A stretch of DNA of 64,000 bases from Pseudomonas tremae (lineage in GTDB: Bacteria > Pseudomonadota > Gammaproteobacteria > Pseudomonadales > Pseudomonadaceae), in NCBI RefSeq assembly GCF_001401155.1, contig NZ_LJRO01000352.1, positions 62,001 to 126,000 on the forward strand, given 5' to 3'. Positions 40,499 through 49,168 of the stretch are shown piece after piece. The translations under genes were made by a program, and so were the position numbers. Each line of letters starts with the position of its first letter. Position 1 is the first letter of the stretch. The notes beneath the pieces were generated by a model. That model was given only the letters and a program-made list of their open reading frames with translations. It made no database searches and had not been told where the DNA came from.

Positions 40499-41889
40499 GC
40501 GATGTGCGCCAGTGCCTGGCGAAAGGCGAGCGGAAGGCTGTCACCGAAGCGCACGCGGCCGTCGGCCTGAGTGAAGATGCCCATTTTTTCCAGCCACGCT
40601 TCGTATTCCGGTGCGGGACGCAGGCCCAGGCTTTGTCGGGCGTACAGCGCATCGTGGAACGAGGTGGTCTGGTAATTGAGCATGATGTCATCGGAGCCGG
40701 GAATACCCATGATGAAGTTGATCCCGGCCACCCCCAGCAGCGTCAGCAGGGTGTCCATGTCGTCCTGGTCGGCCTCGGCGTGGTTGGTGTAGCAGATGTC
40801 GCAGCCCATCGGCACACCCAGCAACTTGCCGCAGAAGTGATCCTCCAGACCTGCACGGATGATCTGTTTGCCGTTGTATAGGTACTCCGGGCCGATGAAA
40901 CCGACCACGGTATTGACCAGAAACGGGTTGAAATGCCGTGCGACGGCGTAGGCGCGGGTCTCACAGGTCTGCTGATCGACGCCGTGGTGGGCGTTGGCTG
41001 ACAGCGCGCTGCCTTGCCCGGTCTCGAAATACATCAGGTTATTGCCGAGGGTGCCACGGTTCAGGCTCAGTCCCGCTTCATAGCCTTCCTGCAGCAACTT
41101 GAGGCTGATGCCGAAACTGGCATTGGCGGCCTCTGTGCCGGTGATCGACTGAAAAACCAGGTCTACCGGCACGCCCCGGTTGATCACCTCAATGGACGTG
41201 GTGACGTGGGTCAGTACGCAGGACTGGGTCGGGATTTCATAGCGCTGGACGATGGCGTCGAGCATTTCCAGCAACGCGACGATGGATGAAGTGCTATCAG
41301 TGGCCGGATTGATGCCGATCATGGCGTCGCCGTTGCCGTACAGCAGGCCGTCCAGCACGCTGGCGGCAATGCCGGACGGGTCATCGGTGGGGTGATTGGG
41401 CTGCAGGCGGGTCGACAATCGACCGCGCAGGCCCATGGTGTTGCGAAAACGGGTGACGACACGGATTTTCTGCGCCACCAGCACCAGATCCTGCACACGC
41501 ATGATCTTCGATACTGCGGCGGCCATCTCCGGTGTCAGGCCCGGTGCCAGCGCACGCAAGCTGGTTTCGTCGGCCAGGTCGCTGAGCAGCCAGTCACGAA
41601 AGCCGCCGACGGTCAGGTGGCTGACCGGCGCGAAGGCCGCTTTGTCGTGAGTGTCGATGATCAGGCGGGTGACTTCGTCCTGTTCGTAAGGGATCAGGGC
41701 TTCCTGGAGAAAATGAGTGAGCGGAATATTCGCCAGCGCCATCTGTGCGGCTACTCGTTCGCCGTCATTTTGCGCCGCGACTTCCGCGAGGTAATCACCG
41801 GAACGCGCCGGGCTGGCCTTGGCCATGACTTCTTTGAGGCTGTCGAAGCGGTACGTCTGCGCACCGACAGAATGGGAAAAGCTCGCCAT
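40495..41889 (-). CDS. eutB: Ethanolamine ammonia-lyase large (catalytic) subunit
   Basis: A 464-residue TIM-barrel. DAMIGINPATDSTSSIVALLEMLDAI, SCVLTHVTTSIEVINRGVPVDLVFQSITGTEAANASFG and FETGQGSALSANAHHGVDQQTCETRAYA carry the substrate-binding residues; YTNHAEADQDDMDTLLTLLGVAGINFIMGIPG matches the family. ATG 41889 is the family start (frame is open further up). Only eutBC and a possible downstream aldehyde dehydrogenase are present; no shell proteins or EutA reactivase in view, as is typical of pseudomonads. Confidence 0.96.
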   Translation of the reverse strand: MASFSHSVGAQTYRFDSLKEVMAKASPARSGDYLAEVAAQNDGERVAAQMALANIPLTHFLQEALIPYEQDEVTRLIIDTHDKAAFAPVSHLTVGGFRDWLLSDLADETSLRALAPGLTPEMAAAVSKIMRVQDLVLVAQKIRVVTRFRNTMGLRGRLSTRLQPNHPTDDPSGIAASVLDGLLYGNGDAMIGINPATDSTSSIVALLEMLDAIVQRYEIPTQSCVLTHVTTSIEVINRGVPVDLVFQSITGTEAANASFGISLKLLQEGYEAGLSLNRGTLGNNLMYFETGQGSALSANAHHGVDQQTCETRAYAVARHFNPFLVNTVVGFIGPEYLYNGKQIIRAGLEDHFCGKLLGVPMGCDICYTNHAEADQDDMDTLLTLLGVAGINFIMGIPGSDDIMLNYQTTSFHDALYARQSLGLRPAPEYEAWLEKMGIFTQADGRVRFGDSLPLAFRQALAHIA

Positions 41890-42208
41890 ACAGATTCTCC
41901 ATGACGTCGCGCTGCTCGCGTCGAACGTAGTCTTTCGGCCAAACCGGTGACGTCCCGGTTCATACGACTGTGGGAAGCGATGTAAGCAATTAATACTCCA
42001 TTCGGGCCGCAAGTGCGATTTTGTAGGCTTAAACGGAGGGTCCAGGGGCGGGTTGCATCATCCAGGAGCGATGAGCGGTCGTATGATGCACAGCGTTGGT
42101 GCGCGTGTTTTTAATGGCGCAGAGCTTCAGAAACAGCGTTACCACGCCGGAGCGTGGTAACGATCATCGATCTCGAAATGACTATCGATCATCAAGCTAT
42201 CAGCGGGC
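41890..42208. other. eutB-exaC gap
   Basis: About 320 bases with the eutB promoter region and the hairpin at 42137-42162. No coding frame, regulator site or RNA gene that I can identify; an eat permease or eutR regulator gene is absent here. Confidence 0.4.
42137..42162. repeat. REP-like perfect hairpin, likely exaC terminator
   Basis: Perfect 11-base stem cgttaccacgc / gcgtggtaacg with loop cgga, followed by atcatcg. The cacgccggagcgtgg core resembles the P. syringae REP palindromes at 57099 and 62181. It sits 47 bases after exaC's stop and may terminate that transcript. Confidence 0.6.
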
Positions 42209-43729
42209 TTAGAAAAAACCCAGCGGATGGGTGTCGTAGCTCACCAACAGGTTTTTGGTCTGCTGGTAATGCTCAAGCGCGACTTTGTGGGTTTCGCGGC
42301 CGACGCCGGATTTCTTGTAACCACCGAATGCGGCGTGCGCCGGGTACAGGTGGTAGCAGTTGGTCCAGACGCGTCCTGCCTTGATCGCTCGGCCCACGCG
42401 GTAAGCGCGGTTGATGTCACGGGTCCACAGGCCGGCGCCCAGACCAAACTCGGTGTCGTTGGCGATCGCCACAGCTTCTGCTTCGTCCTTGAAGGTCGTG
42501 ACGCTGACTACCGGGCCGAAGATTTCCTCTTGGAAGACGCGCATCTTGTTATTGCCTTTAAGCAATGTCGGCTGGATGTAGTAACCCGTCGACAGATCGC
42601 CCTCCAGCTTCTCGACCTTGCCACCGGTCAGCAACTCGGCGCCTTCGCCCTTGGCGATGTCGAGGTACGAAAGAATCTTGTCGAATTGTTGCTCGGACGC
42701 CTGGGCACCGACCATCGTGTCGGTGTCGAGCGGGTCGCCACGCTTGATCTTCTCGACCTTGCGCAGCACTGCTTCCATGAACTGCGGGTAAATCGATTCC
42801 TGCACCAGTGCGCGGGAAGGGCAGGTGCAGACTTCGCCCTGATTGAAGAACGCCAGCACCAGACCTTCGGCGGCTTTGTCGATGAACTCCGGTTCGGCGC
42901 TCATGATGTCTTCAAAGAAGATGTTCGGCGACTTGCCGCCCAGCTCGACGGTAGACGGGATGATGTTGTCCGCGGCTAGTTTCATGATATGCGAGCCGAC
43001 GGGTGTCGAGCCGGTGAAGGCGATTTTGGCGATACGCTTGCTGCTGGCCAACGCCTCACCTGCCTCGCGGCCATAGCCCTGGACGATGTTCAGTACGCCA
43101 GGAGGCAGCAGGTCGCCGATGAGTTCGATCAGCACGCTGATCCCCAGCGGGGTCTGTTCGGCAGGCTTGAGCACGATGCAGTTACCGGCAGCCAGCGCCG
43201 GGGCGAGTTTCCAGGCGGCCATCAGGATCGGGAAGTTCCACGGGATGATCTGCCCGACCACGCCCAGCGGCTCGTGAATGTGGTACGCCACGGTGTTGCC
43301 GTCTATTTCGGCAGCGCTGCCTTCCTGAGCGCGCAGCACCCCAGCGAAGTAGCGGAAGTGGTCAGCGGCCAGCGGAATATCGGCGTTGAGGGTTTCGCGA
43401 ATCGCCTTGCCGTTGTCCCAGGTCTCGGTGATGGCCAGAACTTCCAGATTGGCTTCGATGCGGTCGGCGATTTTCAGCAGGACCAGCGAACGGGCCTGTA
43501 CTGAGGTCGAGCCCCAAGCGTCGGCGGCAGCGTGCGCAGCGTCGAGTGCTTTTTCGATGTCTTCGGCAGTAGAACGCGGGAATTCGGCAATGGGCTTGCC
43601 GTTGACGGGCGATGTGTTGGTGAAGTACTGACCTTTGACCGGCGCGACGAATTCGCCGCCAATATAGTTACCGTAGCGTTCCTTGAAGTTGACGATAGCG
43701 CCTTCGGTACCGGGATGAGCGTAACGCAT
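42209..43729 (-). CDS. exaC: Aldehyde dehydrogenase ExaC/AldB type (acetaldehyde)
   Basis: A 506-residue NAD-dependent aldehyde dehydrogenase. VVGQIIPWNFPILMAAWKLAPAL forms the cofactor entry, FTGSTPVGSHIM the NAD loop, ELGGKSPNIFF the general base Glu, and FNQGEVCTCPSRAL the catalytic Cys. The CTCPSR form is typical of ExaC/acetaldehyde dehydrogenase II. It fits as the next step after ethanolamine ammonia-lyase, oxidising acetaldehyde to acetate. ATG 43729 (MRYAHPGTEG) is chosen; the open frame extends 25 codons upstream. Confidence 0.9.
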   Translation of the reverse strand: MRYAHPGTEGAIVNFKERYGNYIGGEFVAPVKGQYFTNTSPVNGKPIAEFPRSTAEDIEKALDAAHAAADAWGSTSVQARSLVLLKIADRIEANLEVLAITETWDNGKAIRETLNADIPLAADHFRYFAGVLRAQEGSAAEIDGNTVAYHIHEPLGVVGQIIPWNFPILMAAWKLAPALAAGNCIVLKPAEQTPLGISVLIELIGDLLPPGVLNIVQGYGREAGEALASSKRIAKIAFTGSTPVGSHIMKLAADNIIPSTVELGGKSPNIFFEDIMSAEPEFIDKAAEGLVLAFFNQGEVCTCPSRALVQESIYPQFMEAVLRKVEKIKRGDPLDTDTMVGAQASEQQFDKILSYLDIAKGEGAELLTGGKVEKLEGDLSTGYYIQPTLLKGNNKMRVFQEEIFGPVVSVTTFKDEAEAVAIANDTEFGLGAGLWTRDINRAYRVGRAIKAGRVWTNCYHLYPAHAAFGGYKKSGVGRETHKVALEHYQQTKNLLVSYDTHPLGFF

Positions 43730-43954
43730 GGTATGTCTCCTGGTTCTTGTTGTGAGGGAGTCTGTGTCGATTCTGCTTTCGGGTGTGTGGCAACAGGCGT
43801 TCAAGAATAGGCCATTTGTATTCAGCCGTGATCAGGACTTTAGGCTTATCTGCCGCGCATTGAAATGCCCCGCGCGCGCAATCCGGCGCACAAACTCAGG
43901 GTGCCATTTCACCGCCCCTACGTTAACCTGCGTGGATGTTCTGAGAGGTTGGTC

Positions 43955-45304
43955 ATGCACATTCATATCCTTGGTATCTGCGGCACGTTCATGGGTTCGC
44001 TGGCGGTACTCGCCAAAGAGTTGGGCCATCGGGTTACCGGGTCCGACGCCAATGTCTACCCGCCGATGAGCACCCAGCTCGAAGCTCAGGGCATCGAGTT
44101 GACGCAGGGTTACGATCCTGTGCAACTGATTCCGGCACCGGATCTGGTGGTCGTCGGCAACGCGCTGTCGCGTGGCAACCCGGCGGTTGAATATGTCTTG
44201 AATCAAGGCTTGCCCTACGTGTCTGGTCCGCAATGGCTGGCGGACCACGTGCTGCAGGGCCGCTGGGTATTGGCGGTGGCCGGTACGCACGGCAAGACCA
44301 CCACCAGCAGCATGCTGGCCTGGGTACTGGAACACGCGGGCATGAGCCCCGGCTTTTTGATTGGCGGCATCCCACAAAACTTCGCGGTATCGGCTCGTCT
44401 GGGCGGGACCCCGTTTTTCGTGGTGGAAGCCGACGAATACGACAGCGCCTTCTTCGACAAACGCTCCAAGTTCGTCCACTACCGTCCGCGCACTGCGATC
44501 CTCAACAATCTTGAGTTCGATCACGCCGACATTTTTCCCGATCTGCCAGCCATCGAGCGCCAGTTTCACCACTTGGTGCGCACCATCCCGAGCGAAGGTC
44601 TTGTGATTCACCCGACCACAGAGCCCGCGCTGTCACGCGTCATCGAGATGGGCTGCTGGACGCCGGTGCAGACCACGGGTCAGGGCGGTCAGTGGCAGGC
44701 GCGGCTGTTGAGCGAAGACGGTTCGCGATTCGAAGTGCTGTTCGAGGGTGAGCTACAGGGCGCCGTCGAATGGGACATGACCGGTCAGCACAACGTCGCC
44801 AATGCGCTGGCGACCCTCGCTGCCGCGCGCCATGTCGGCGTGGTGCCATTGCTTGGCGTGCAGGCATTGAGCGCGTTCAAAAGCGTCAAGCGCCGTATGG
44901 AAAAGGTCGCCGACGTTCGCGGCATTACCATTTATGACGATTTTGCTCACCACCCGACTGCGATCGCGACCACCCTGGATGGTCTGCGCAAGAAGGTCGG
45001 CGCTGCGCCGATCATTGCGGTTATCGAGCCACGCTCCAATTCCATGAAGCTCGGCGCACACCGCGACGGTCTGCCGGAAAGCGTGAACCAGGCCGATCAG
45101 GTGGTCTGGTATGCGCCGCCCAATCTGGGCTGGGACCTTGCTGCCACCGTAGCTGGGGGAACTGTACCAGCGCAGGTATGTGATTCGATTGAAGCGATTA
45201 TCGATCAGGTGAAGAGCCATGTGCAGCCCGGCACGCACATCGTGATCATGAGCAACGGCGGCTTTGGCGGTCTGCACGGTAAACTGGCCGAGGCGCTGAA
45301 ATGA
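43955..45304 (+). CDS. mpl: UDP-N-acetylmuramate:L-Ala-gamma-D-Glu-meso-DAP ligase
   Basis: A 449-residue Mur ligase. HIHILGICGTFMGSLAVLAKELGH begins the Rossmann domain, AGTHGKTTTSSMLAWVLEHAG is the ATP loop, VEADEYDSAFFDKRSKFVHYRP the magnesium site, and YDDFAHHPTAI the C-terminal motif. Mpl attaches recycled tripeptide to UDP-MurNAc during murein recycling. GAGAGG precedes ATG 43955; the open frame extends upstream. Its stop overlaps ubiX (ATGA). Confidence 0.95.
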   Translation: MHIHILGICGTFMGSLAVLAKELGHRVTGSDANVYPPMSTQLEAQGIELTQGYDPVQLIPAPDLVVVGNALSRGNPAVEYVLNQGLPYVSGPQWLADHVLQGRWVLAVAGTHGKTTTSSMLAWVLEHAGMSPGFLIGGIPQNFAVSARLGGTPFFVVEADEYDSAFFDKRSKFVHYRPRTAILNNLEFDHADIFPDLPAIERQFHHLVRTIPSEGLVIHPTTEPALSRVIEMGCWTPVQTTGQGGQWQARLLSEDGSRFEVLFEGELQGAVEWDMTGQHNVANALATLAAARHVGVVPLLGVQALSAFKSVKRRMEKVADVRGITIYDDFAHHPTAIATTLDGLRKKVGAAPIIAVIEPRSNSMKLGAHRDGLPESVNQADQVVWYAPPNLGWDLAATVAGGTVPAQVCDSIEAIIDQVKSHVQPGTHIVIMSNGGFGGLHGKLAEALK

Positions 45305-45930
45305 GCGGCCCGGATCGCGTCACGGTTGCCATGACCGGCGCATCGGGGGCGCAATATGGCCTGCGTTTGCTGGATTGTCTGGTGCGAGAGGATCGGGAAG
45401 TACACTTCCTCATTTCCAAGGCTGCGCAACTGGTGATGGCCACCGAGACAGATGTGCGCCTGCCGCCCAAGCCGATGATGATGCAAGCCTTCCTGACTGA
45501 GTACACCGGCGCCTCAGCCGGGCAGATTCGTGTGTATGGCCGTGACGACTGGATGTCGCCAGTCGCTTCGGGTTCGGGTTCGCCCAGCGCAATGGTGGTA
45601 GTGCCGTGTTCCACAGGGTCGCTGTCGGCAATTGCCACCGGCGCGTGCAACAACCTGATCGAGCGTGCCGCCGATGTGACGCTGAAAGAGCGTCGTCAGT
45701 TGATTATTGTGCCTCGCGAGGCGCCTTTTTCCAGCATTCACCTGGAGCACATGCTCAAGCTGTCGAACATGGGGGTGGTGATTCTTCCGGCATCTCCCGG
45801 TTTTTATCATCAGCCGCAAACCATCGACGACCTCGTGGACTTCGTGGTTGCGCGAATTCTCAATCTGCTGAATATCCCTCAGGACATGCTGCCGCGCTGG
45901 GGGGAGCACCATGTGGGCGCGGATGAGTAA
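45301..45930 (+). CDS. ubiX: Flavin prenyltransferase UbiX
   Basis: A 209-residue flavoprotein. TVAMTGASGAQYGLRLLDCL opens the FMN site, and the middle reads SGSPSAMVVVPCSTGSLSAIATGACNNLIERAADVTLKERRQLIIVPREAPFSSIHL in overlapping motifs. It prenylates FMN for UbiD, the ubiquinone decarboxylase. Overlaps mpl; the 20-base overlap with the next lipoprotein gene suggests coupling. Confidence 0.95.
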   Translation: MSGPDRVTVAMTGASGAQYGLRLLDCLVREDREVHFLISKAAQLVMATETDVRLPPKPMMMQAFLTEYTGASAGQIRVYGRDDWMSPVASGSGSPSAMVVVPCSTGSLSAIATGACNNLIERAADVTLKERRQLIIVPREAPFSSIHLEHMLKLSNMGVVILPASPGFYHQPQTIDDLVDFVVARILNLLNIPQDMLPRWGEHHVGADE

Positions 45931-46207
45931 GCTGCTGCTGGTGGCGTTGGTGCTGACACTGACCGGCTGCGCCACGGCGCGCACCCTGAATCCGGCGAAG
46001 CCTGGCGCGCCAGTGGTGTATGCGGGTACCCGGCTGAACATGTACGCGCTGCAGGGCGGCTGCTGTGCCGCCGACCGTTTTGGTGCAGAAGCCCCGAGCT
46101 ATCCGGGCCTGGACCTGCCTGGCAGCGCGCTGCTCGACACCTTGTTGCTGCCGCTGTCGTTGCTGACGGCGGCGGGCTTCGGAGTGCAGGCTACGGGTGG
46201 GCTTTAG
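45911..46207 (+). CDS. YceK/YidQ-family small lipoprotein
   Basis: A 98-residue lipoprotein with signal LLLVALVLTLTGCAT and lipobox LTGC, then PVVYAGTRLNMYALQGGCC and LDLPGSALLDTLLLPLSLL, the pattern of YceK/YidQ proteins. Function unknown. ATG 45911 has GGGGAG upstream; ATG 45923 in frame would also leave a full signal. The start lies inside ubiX. Confidence 0.78.
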   Translation: MWARMSKLLLVALVLTLTGCATARTLNPAKPGAPVVYAGTRLNMYALQGGCCAADRFGAEAPSYPGLDLPGSALLDTLLLPLSLLTAAGFGVQATGGL

Positions 46208-46240
46208 GGGGTTGATCTTCTTGCACTAGTACCAGGACGA

Positions 46241-46288
46241 CTATCGTGCCATTGCTCTGCGTCACGAATCGTCAGTCTGGGAACGATC
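46241..46288. repeat. Degenerate REP-like element
   Basis: tatcgtgcc-attgctctgcgtcacgaatc and gggaacgatcatc resemble parts of the REP-type units seen at 50869 and 62011, but the palindromes are imperfect. Confidence 0.4.
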
Positions 46289-46308
46289 ATCAAGCTCCTG
46301 CCGCCGGC

Positions 46309-46950
46309 TTATTTGCCCAGCTTGCGCAGCTCATCCGACTCGACAATCCGCACACCATTCTGTTCTTCCAATGCAAGACGCCACATCGCGCGGGCCAGTT
46401 GGCAGGCTTCGATGGCGCCGTATTTGCCCGGGATCAGTTTGGCGATGGGGGCGGCCAATTGTTCGACCCAGCGGGTTTCACTGCGGCTTCCCACCAGCAG
46501 GGAAGGGCGGGCGATGGTCAGTTGCGGCCAGTCCTGGGCACGAAGCGCCTGTTCCGTTTCGCCTTTGATGCGGTTGTAGAAAGTGCTGGATTTGGGGTCT
46601 GCCCCAATGGCGCTGATGACCAGTAAATGACGCGCACCCAGCTCGCGTGCCCGCTGCGCGAAGGCAACTACCAGGTCCAGGTCGACCGCCTTGAAAGCGT
46701 CCTGCGAACCTGCTTGCTTGATCGTGGTGCCCAGGCAGCAGAAAGCAATGTCCACACGCCCATCCAGTGCAGGCAGCAGCGCAGTCAGATCGCCGACCGG
46801 GTTCTCGAGGTGGGGATGTTCCGCCAGCGGGCGGCGCGTCGGGGCCAATACGCGGCTGACGGTTGGCTCGTTGAGCAGGCGATCAAGCAAATGCTCGCCG
46901 GTAAGCCCCGTGGCTCCTGCAAGCAGGATGTGTTGCGGCGTCAGATACAT
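46309..46950 (-). CDS. NAD(P)H-binding Rossmann protein (HTATIP2/YwnB-like)
   Basis: A 213-residue atypical SDR. ILLAGATGLTGEHLLDRLL is the NAD(P) loop; CCLGTTIKQAGSQDAFKAVDLDLVVAFAQRARELGARHLLVISAIGADPKSSTFYNRIKGETEQAL, in parts, matches the HTATIP2 family with a YxxxK-type Tyr-Lys pair (FYNRIKGE). Probably a redox sensor or reductase; substrate unknown. ATG 46950 follows a good ribosome site; the longer frame runs into the next gene's region. Confidence 0.82.
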   Translation of the reverse strand: MYLTPQHILLAGATGLTGEHLLDRLLNEPTVSRVLAPTRRPLAEHPHLENPVGDLTALLPALDGRVDIAFCCLGTTIKQAGSQDAFKAVDLDLVVAFAQRARELGARHLLVISAIGADPKSSTFYNRIKGETEQALRAQDWPQLTIARPSLLVGSRSETRWVEQLAAPIAKLIPGKYGAIEACQLARAMWRLALEEQNGVRIVESDELRKLGK

Positions 46951-46976
46951 AGACTTCTCCCTTGATTCTGATAAGC

Positions 46977-48704
46977 CTAGCGGCTTGTCGAGGTCTTCGC
47001 TTCCGTGCGATTCAACGCCGTATTCAAAGCGCGTTCGGCCTGGCTTCTGCGCAACTGCTGCCAGCGCGCCAGAACTCCTTTGGGTGCCCATATCTGCGGC
47101 TCGGAGGCCTCGAAACTCTCTTCGGTCTCGCGTCGCGCGACATAGGTTTTGGCATCATTGAAAGCTTGTTGCAGGTCATCGGTTTCGACCAGTGCCCGGG
47201 CAAATAGTGCATCGCCGAAATAAGTGAAGTCGGCTTCTTCCGAGCAGCCGAACGAGACCCTGTCTTCGCGTGAGGCGGTCATGATCAGGGTACGCTCGTC
47301 TTTGAGGTCCGGGATGAAACCACCGGAGTAACAGGCCGAAATCACCACTACCTTGTCGCGATTTTTCAGCGGTGCAAGGGCGGCAGCCAAGGCGTCGGCG
47401 GGCAGGTCGGCCAGCGACAGGCGTGGTTGATCCAGCACCAGCTCGTGGTCCTGAGTGCCGTGGCTGGTCAGGTAAATGAACACCAGGTCTTCCGGGCCGG
47501 AGCGCTGGGCGATGGTCTGGACTGCGCGCGTGATGGTCTCACGGGTGGCCATCGGGCGGTCAGCCATGTGGTCGCGGTGGTTGACCAGGCTGATCTGGCC
47601 GGCAGCGCCGAATCGGGATTTGAGCAGGTTGCTGACGTAGTCCGCCTCGCGCATGAACACACTTTGCTTGCCGTCGCCCCCCACAACCAGCGTGTACAAC
47701 TCGGTTGCCGGCGTGGAGGCTGGCACGGCAGCGAGAGCCTTGTCCAGAAGGCTGCCTTGCGCCAGCAACCCGGCTTCCAGCGGATCGGGCAGTAGCTTGC
47801 CTTTGGCATCACGCACGCGTTGGCCGTTGGTCCAGATGCCTCTTTCTTCCTTGCCTTCCGGCGATATCAGTACGCCGTTGCCCTGATAGGTGTCATCGGC
47901 GAATTGACCGACATAGCGGCTGCCGTCAGCCAGTTGCAACTGACCTTGGCCCGAAAAGCGCCAGTTGTCGAAGTCGCCCTTGTAGCGACTGCCGTCGGAG
48001 CCGATCAGTTCGCCCTTGCCGGTCAGCGCGCCCTCTTTGAATTCACCGCTCCAGACATCGCCATCGCTATTTTCATAGCGGCCCTGGCCGTCAATCTGGC
48101 TGTTGCGGAAGTGGCCGACGTATTGATCGCCGTCAGCGCTGGTAAAGCTGCCGACGCCTTGCAACTGGCCGTTGACGAAGTTGCCACTGTATTGGTTACC
48201 GCTGGCGTCACTGCGTGAGCCCTCGCCGTTGGCTTTGCCATTGGCGAACATGCCTTGGTGCTGGCTGCCGTCTTCCAGCTCCAGACGACCAGGGCCGTCG
48301 TACAGCCCGGCCTTGAACTGGCCTCGGTACAGCACGCCTTTGTCTTTTTGCGTGCCTTCGCCATCGCGCAGCCCGAGTTTGAAGTTCCCCACATAGCTCG
48401 CGCCGTTGTGGCTTGTCAGTCGGCCCTGGCCGTGAAACAGGCCTAGTTCAAAGCCGCCTTTGTAGACATCGCCGTTGGCTGCGTGCCATTCACCCTGGCC
48501 CTGCCACAGGCCTTTCTCGAACTGCCCGGCGTACCAGCTGCCGTTCGGGTAATCGATTCGCCCCTGGCCCTGCAACGCACCGTTGACGATGTCACCGCGA
48601 TAACGTCCGCCGTCTGGCAGACGGCCGTCGGGGGGCAGCAGTGATTCGCCATCACCGCAGCCTGCGATCAAGAGGGTCAAAGCCAGTGGAGCGAGCGCGC
48701 GCAT
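46977..48704 (-). CDS. MORN-repeat caspase-like (peptidase C13) lipoprotein
   Basis: A 575-residue lipoprotein. The signal LALTLLIAGCGD ends in lipobox IAGC. Residues ~30-300 contain about eleven MORN repeats (pattern Y.G.F..G...G.G......G), e.g. SWYAGQFEKGLWQGQGEW. The C-terminal ~260 residues are a clan-CD protease domain: catalytic His in FIYLTSHGTQDHE and catalytic Cys in VVVISACYSGGF. It would be anchored to the periplasmic face of a membrane. A related protein exists in P. aeruginosa (recalled near PA4016). Biological role unknown. Confidence 0.85.
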   Translation of the reverse strand: MRALAPLALTLLIAGCGDGESLLPPDGRLPDGGRYRGDIVNGALQGQGRIDYPNGSWYAGQFEKGLWQGQGEWHAANGDVYKGGFELGLFHGQGRLTSHNGASYVGNFKLGLRDGEGTQKDKGVLYRGQFKAGLYDGPGRLELEDGSQHQGMFANGKANGEGSRSDASGNQYSGNFVNGQLQGVGSFTSADGDQYVGHFRNSQIDGQGRYENSDGDVWSGEFKEGALTGKGELIGSDGSRYKGDFDNWRFSGQGQLQLADGSRYVGQFADDTYQGNGVLISPEGKEERGIWTNGQRVRDAKGKLLPDPLEAGLLAQGSLLDKALAAVPASTPATELYTLVVGGDGKQSVFMREADYVSNLLKSRFGAAGQISLVNHRDHMADRPMATRETITRAVQTIAQRSGPEDLVFIYLTSHGTQDHELVLDQPRLSLADLPADALAAALAPLKNRDKVVVISACYSGGFIPDLKDERTLIMTASREDRVSFGCSEEADFTYFGDALFARALVETDDLQQAFNDAKTYVARRETEESFEASEPQIWAPKGVLARWQQLRRSQAERALNTALNRTEAKTSTSR

Positions 48705-48804
48705 GTGATATCCCGGGAGATTGATTCAACGGCGGCCTCGGCTCTGCTTGAGCAGATGTCTTGGGGCACGACCGCAGAGGAGTATGCCGCAGCGAGTAAG
48801 CGGG

Positions 48805-48837
48805 ATGAAACAGTCTGTTACGACTGTTTCATGTTTT
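48805..48837. promoter_or_regulatory. 10-base palindrome, terminator or operator
   Basis: atgaaacagt (48805-48814) and actgtttcat (48823-48832) are exact reverse complements separated by 8 bases, followed by gttttaaa. On the plus strand it reads as a terminator with a T-run, but no plus-strand gene precedes it. It equally could be an operator, or end a transcript of the remnant region. Confidence 0.45.
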
Positions 48838-48844
48838 AAACGTG

Positions 48845-49099
48845 TTACACGAAACAAAGCGTCAGCGGTTCAGCGATAAAGGCAGGGTTTTCCTGCCCCT
48901 CGACCTCCGTCACGTCAGTCAGCCAGACCACGAAACGAACGCGCGCACTGACCGGCAGCGGCTGAATAAAGCGCACGCCTTCCTTGTCCGATGGGTTTTA
49001 TTCGCAATAGCTGCGATCGTCGGGTTGCAGGTGAATCACAAGATCAGCAGCGGGCTGGCCGGTGCTCAAGTGACCGACGGCGCGCGAATACCGGGTCAT
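48845..49099 (-). pseudogene. Decayed MaoC-type dehydratase gene
   Basis: On the minus strand a frame from 49099 has an in-frame TAA at 48998-49000, and the following 50 residues to the stop at 48845 resemble the end of MaoC/NodN-type acyl dehydratases (EGVRFIQPLPVSARVR, then VEGQENPAFIAEPLTLCFV). About 20 residues expected between the two blocks are missing, so there is a deletion plus a nonsense mutation. I recall an intact hypothetical gene (PA4015) at this position in P. aeruginosa. Assigned by eye only. Confidence 0.5.
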
Positions 49100-49168
49100 G
49101 GTCTCTAGCCCGGCGTGTTTATAATGACGCCGTGACGTCGCCGGATTGGTTTATTTGCTGGAGTTCTC

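Larger units (their letters stand above)
48705..49168. other. Divergent gap with a palindrome and a gene remnant
   Basis: About 460 bases. It holds the inverted repeat at 48805-48832, a degraded MaoC-like frame at 48845-49099 on the minus strand (listed), and the start region of the LrgA gene. No intact gene. Confidence 0.5.

Noticed and set aside
41890..43000. Sigma-54 promoter before eutB or exaC
   Set aside because: No convincing TGGCAC-n5-TTGC pattern in the right orientation.
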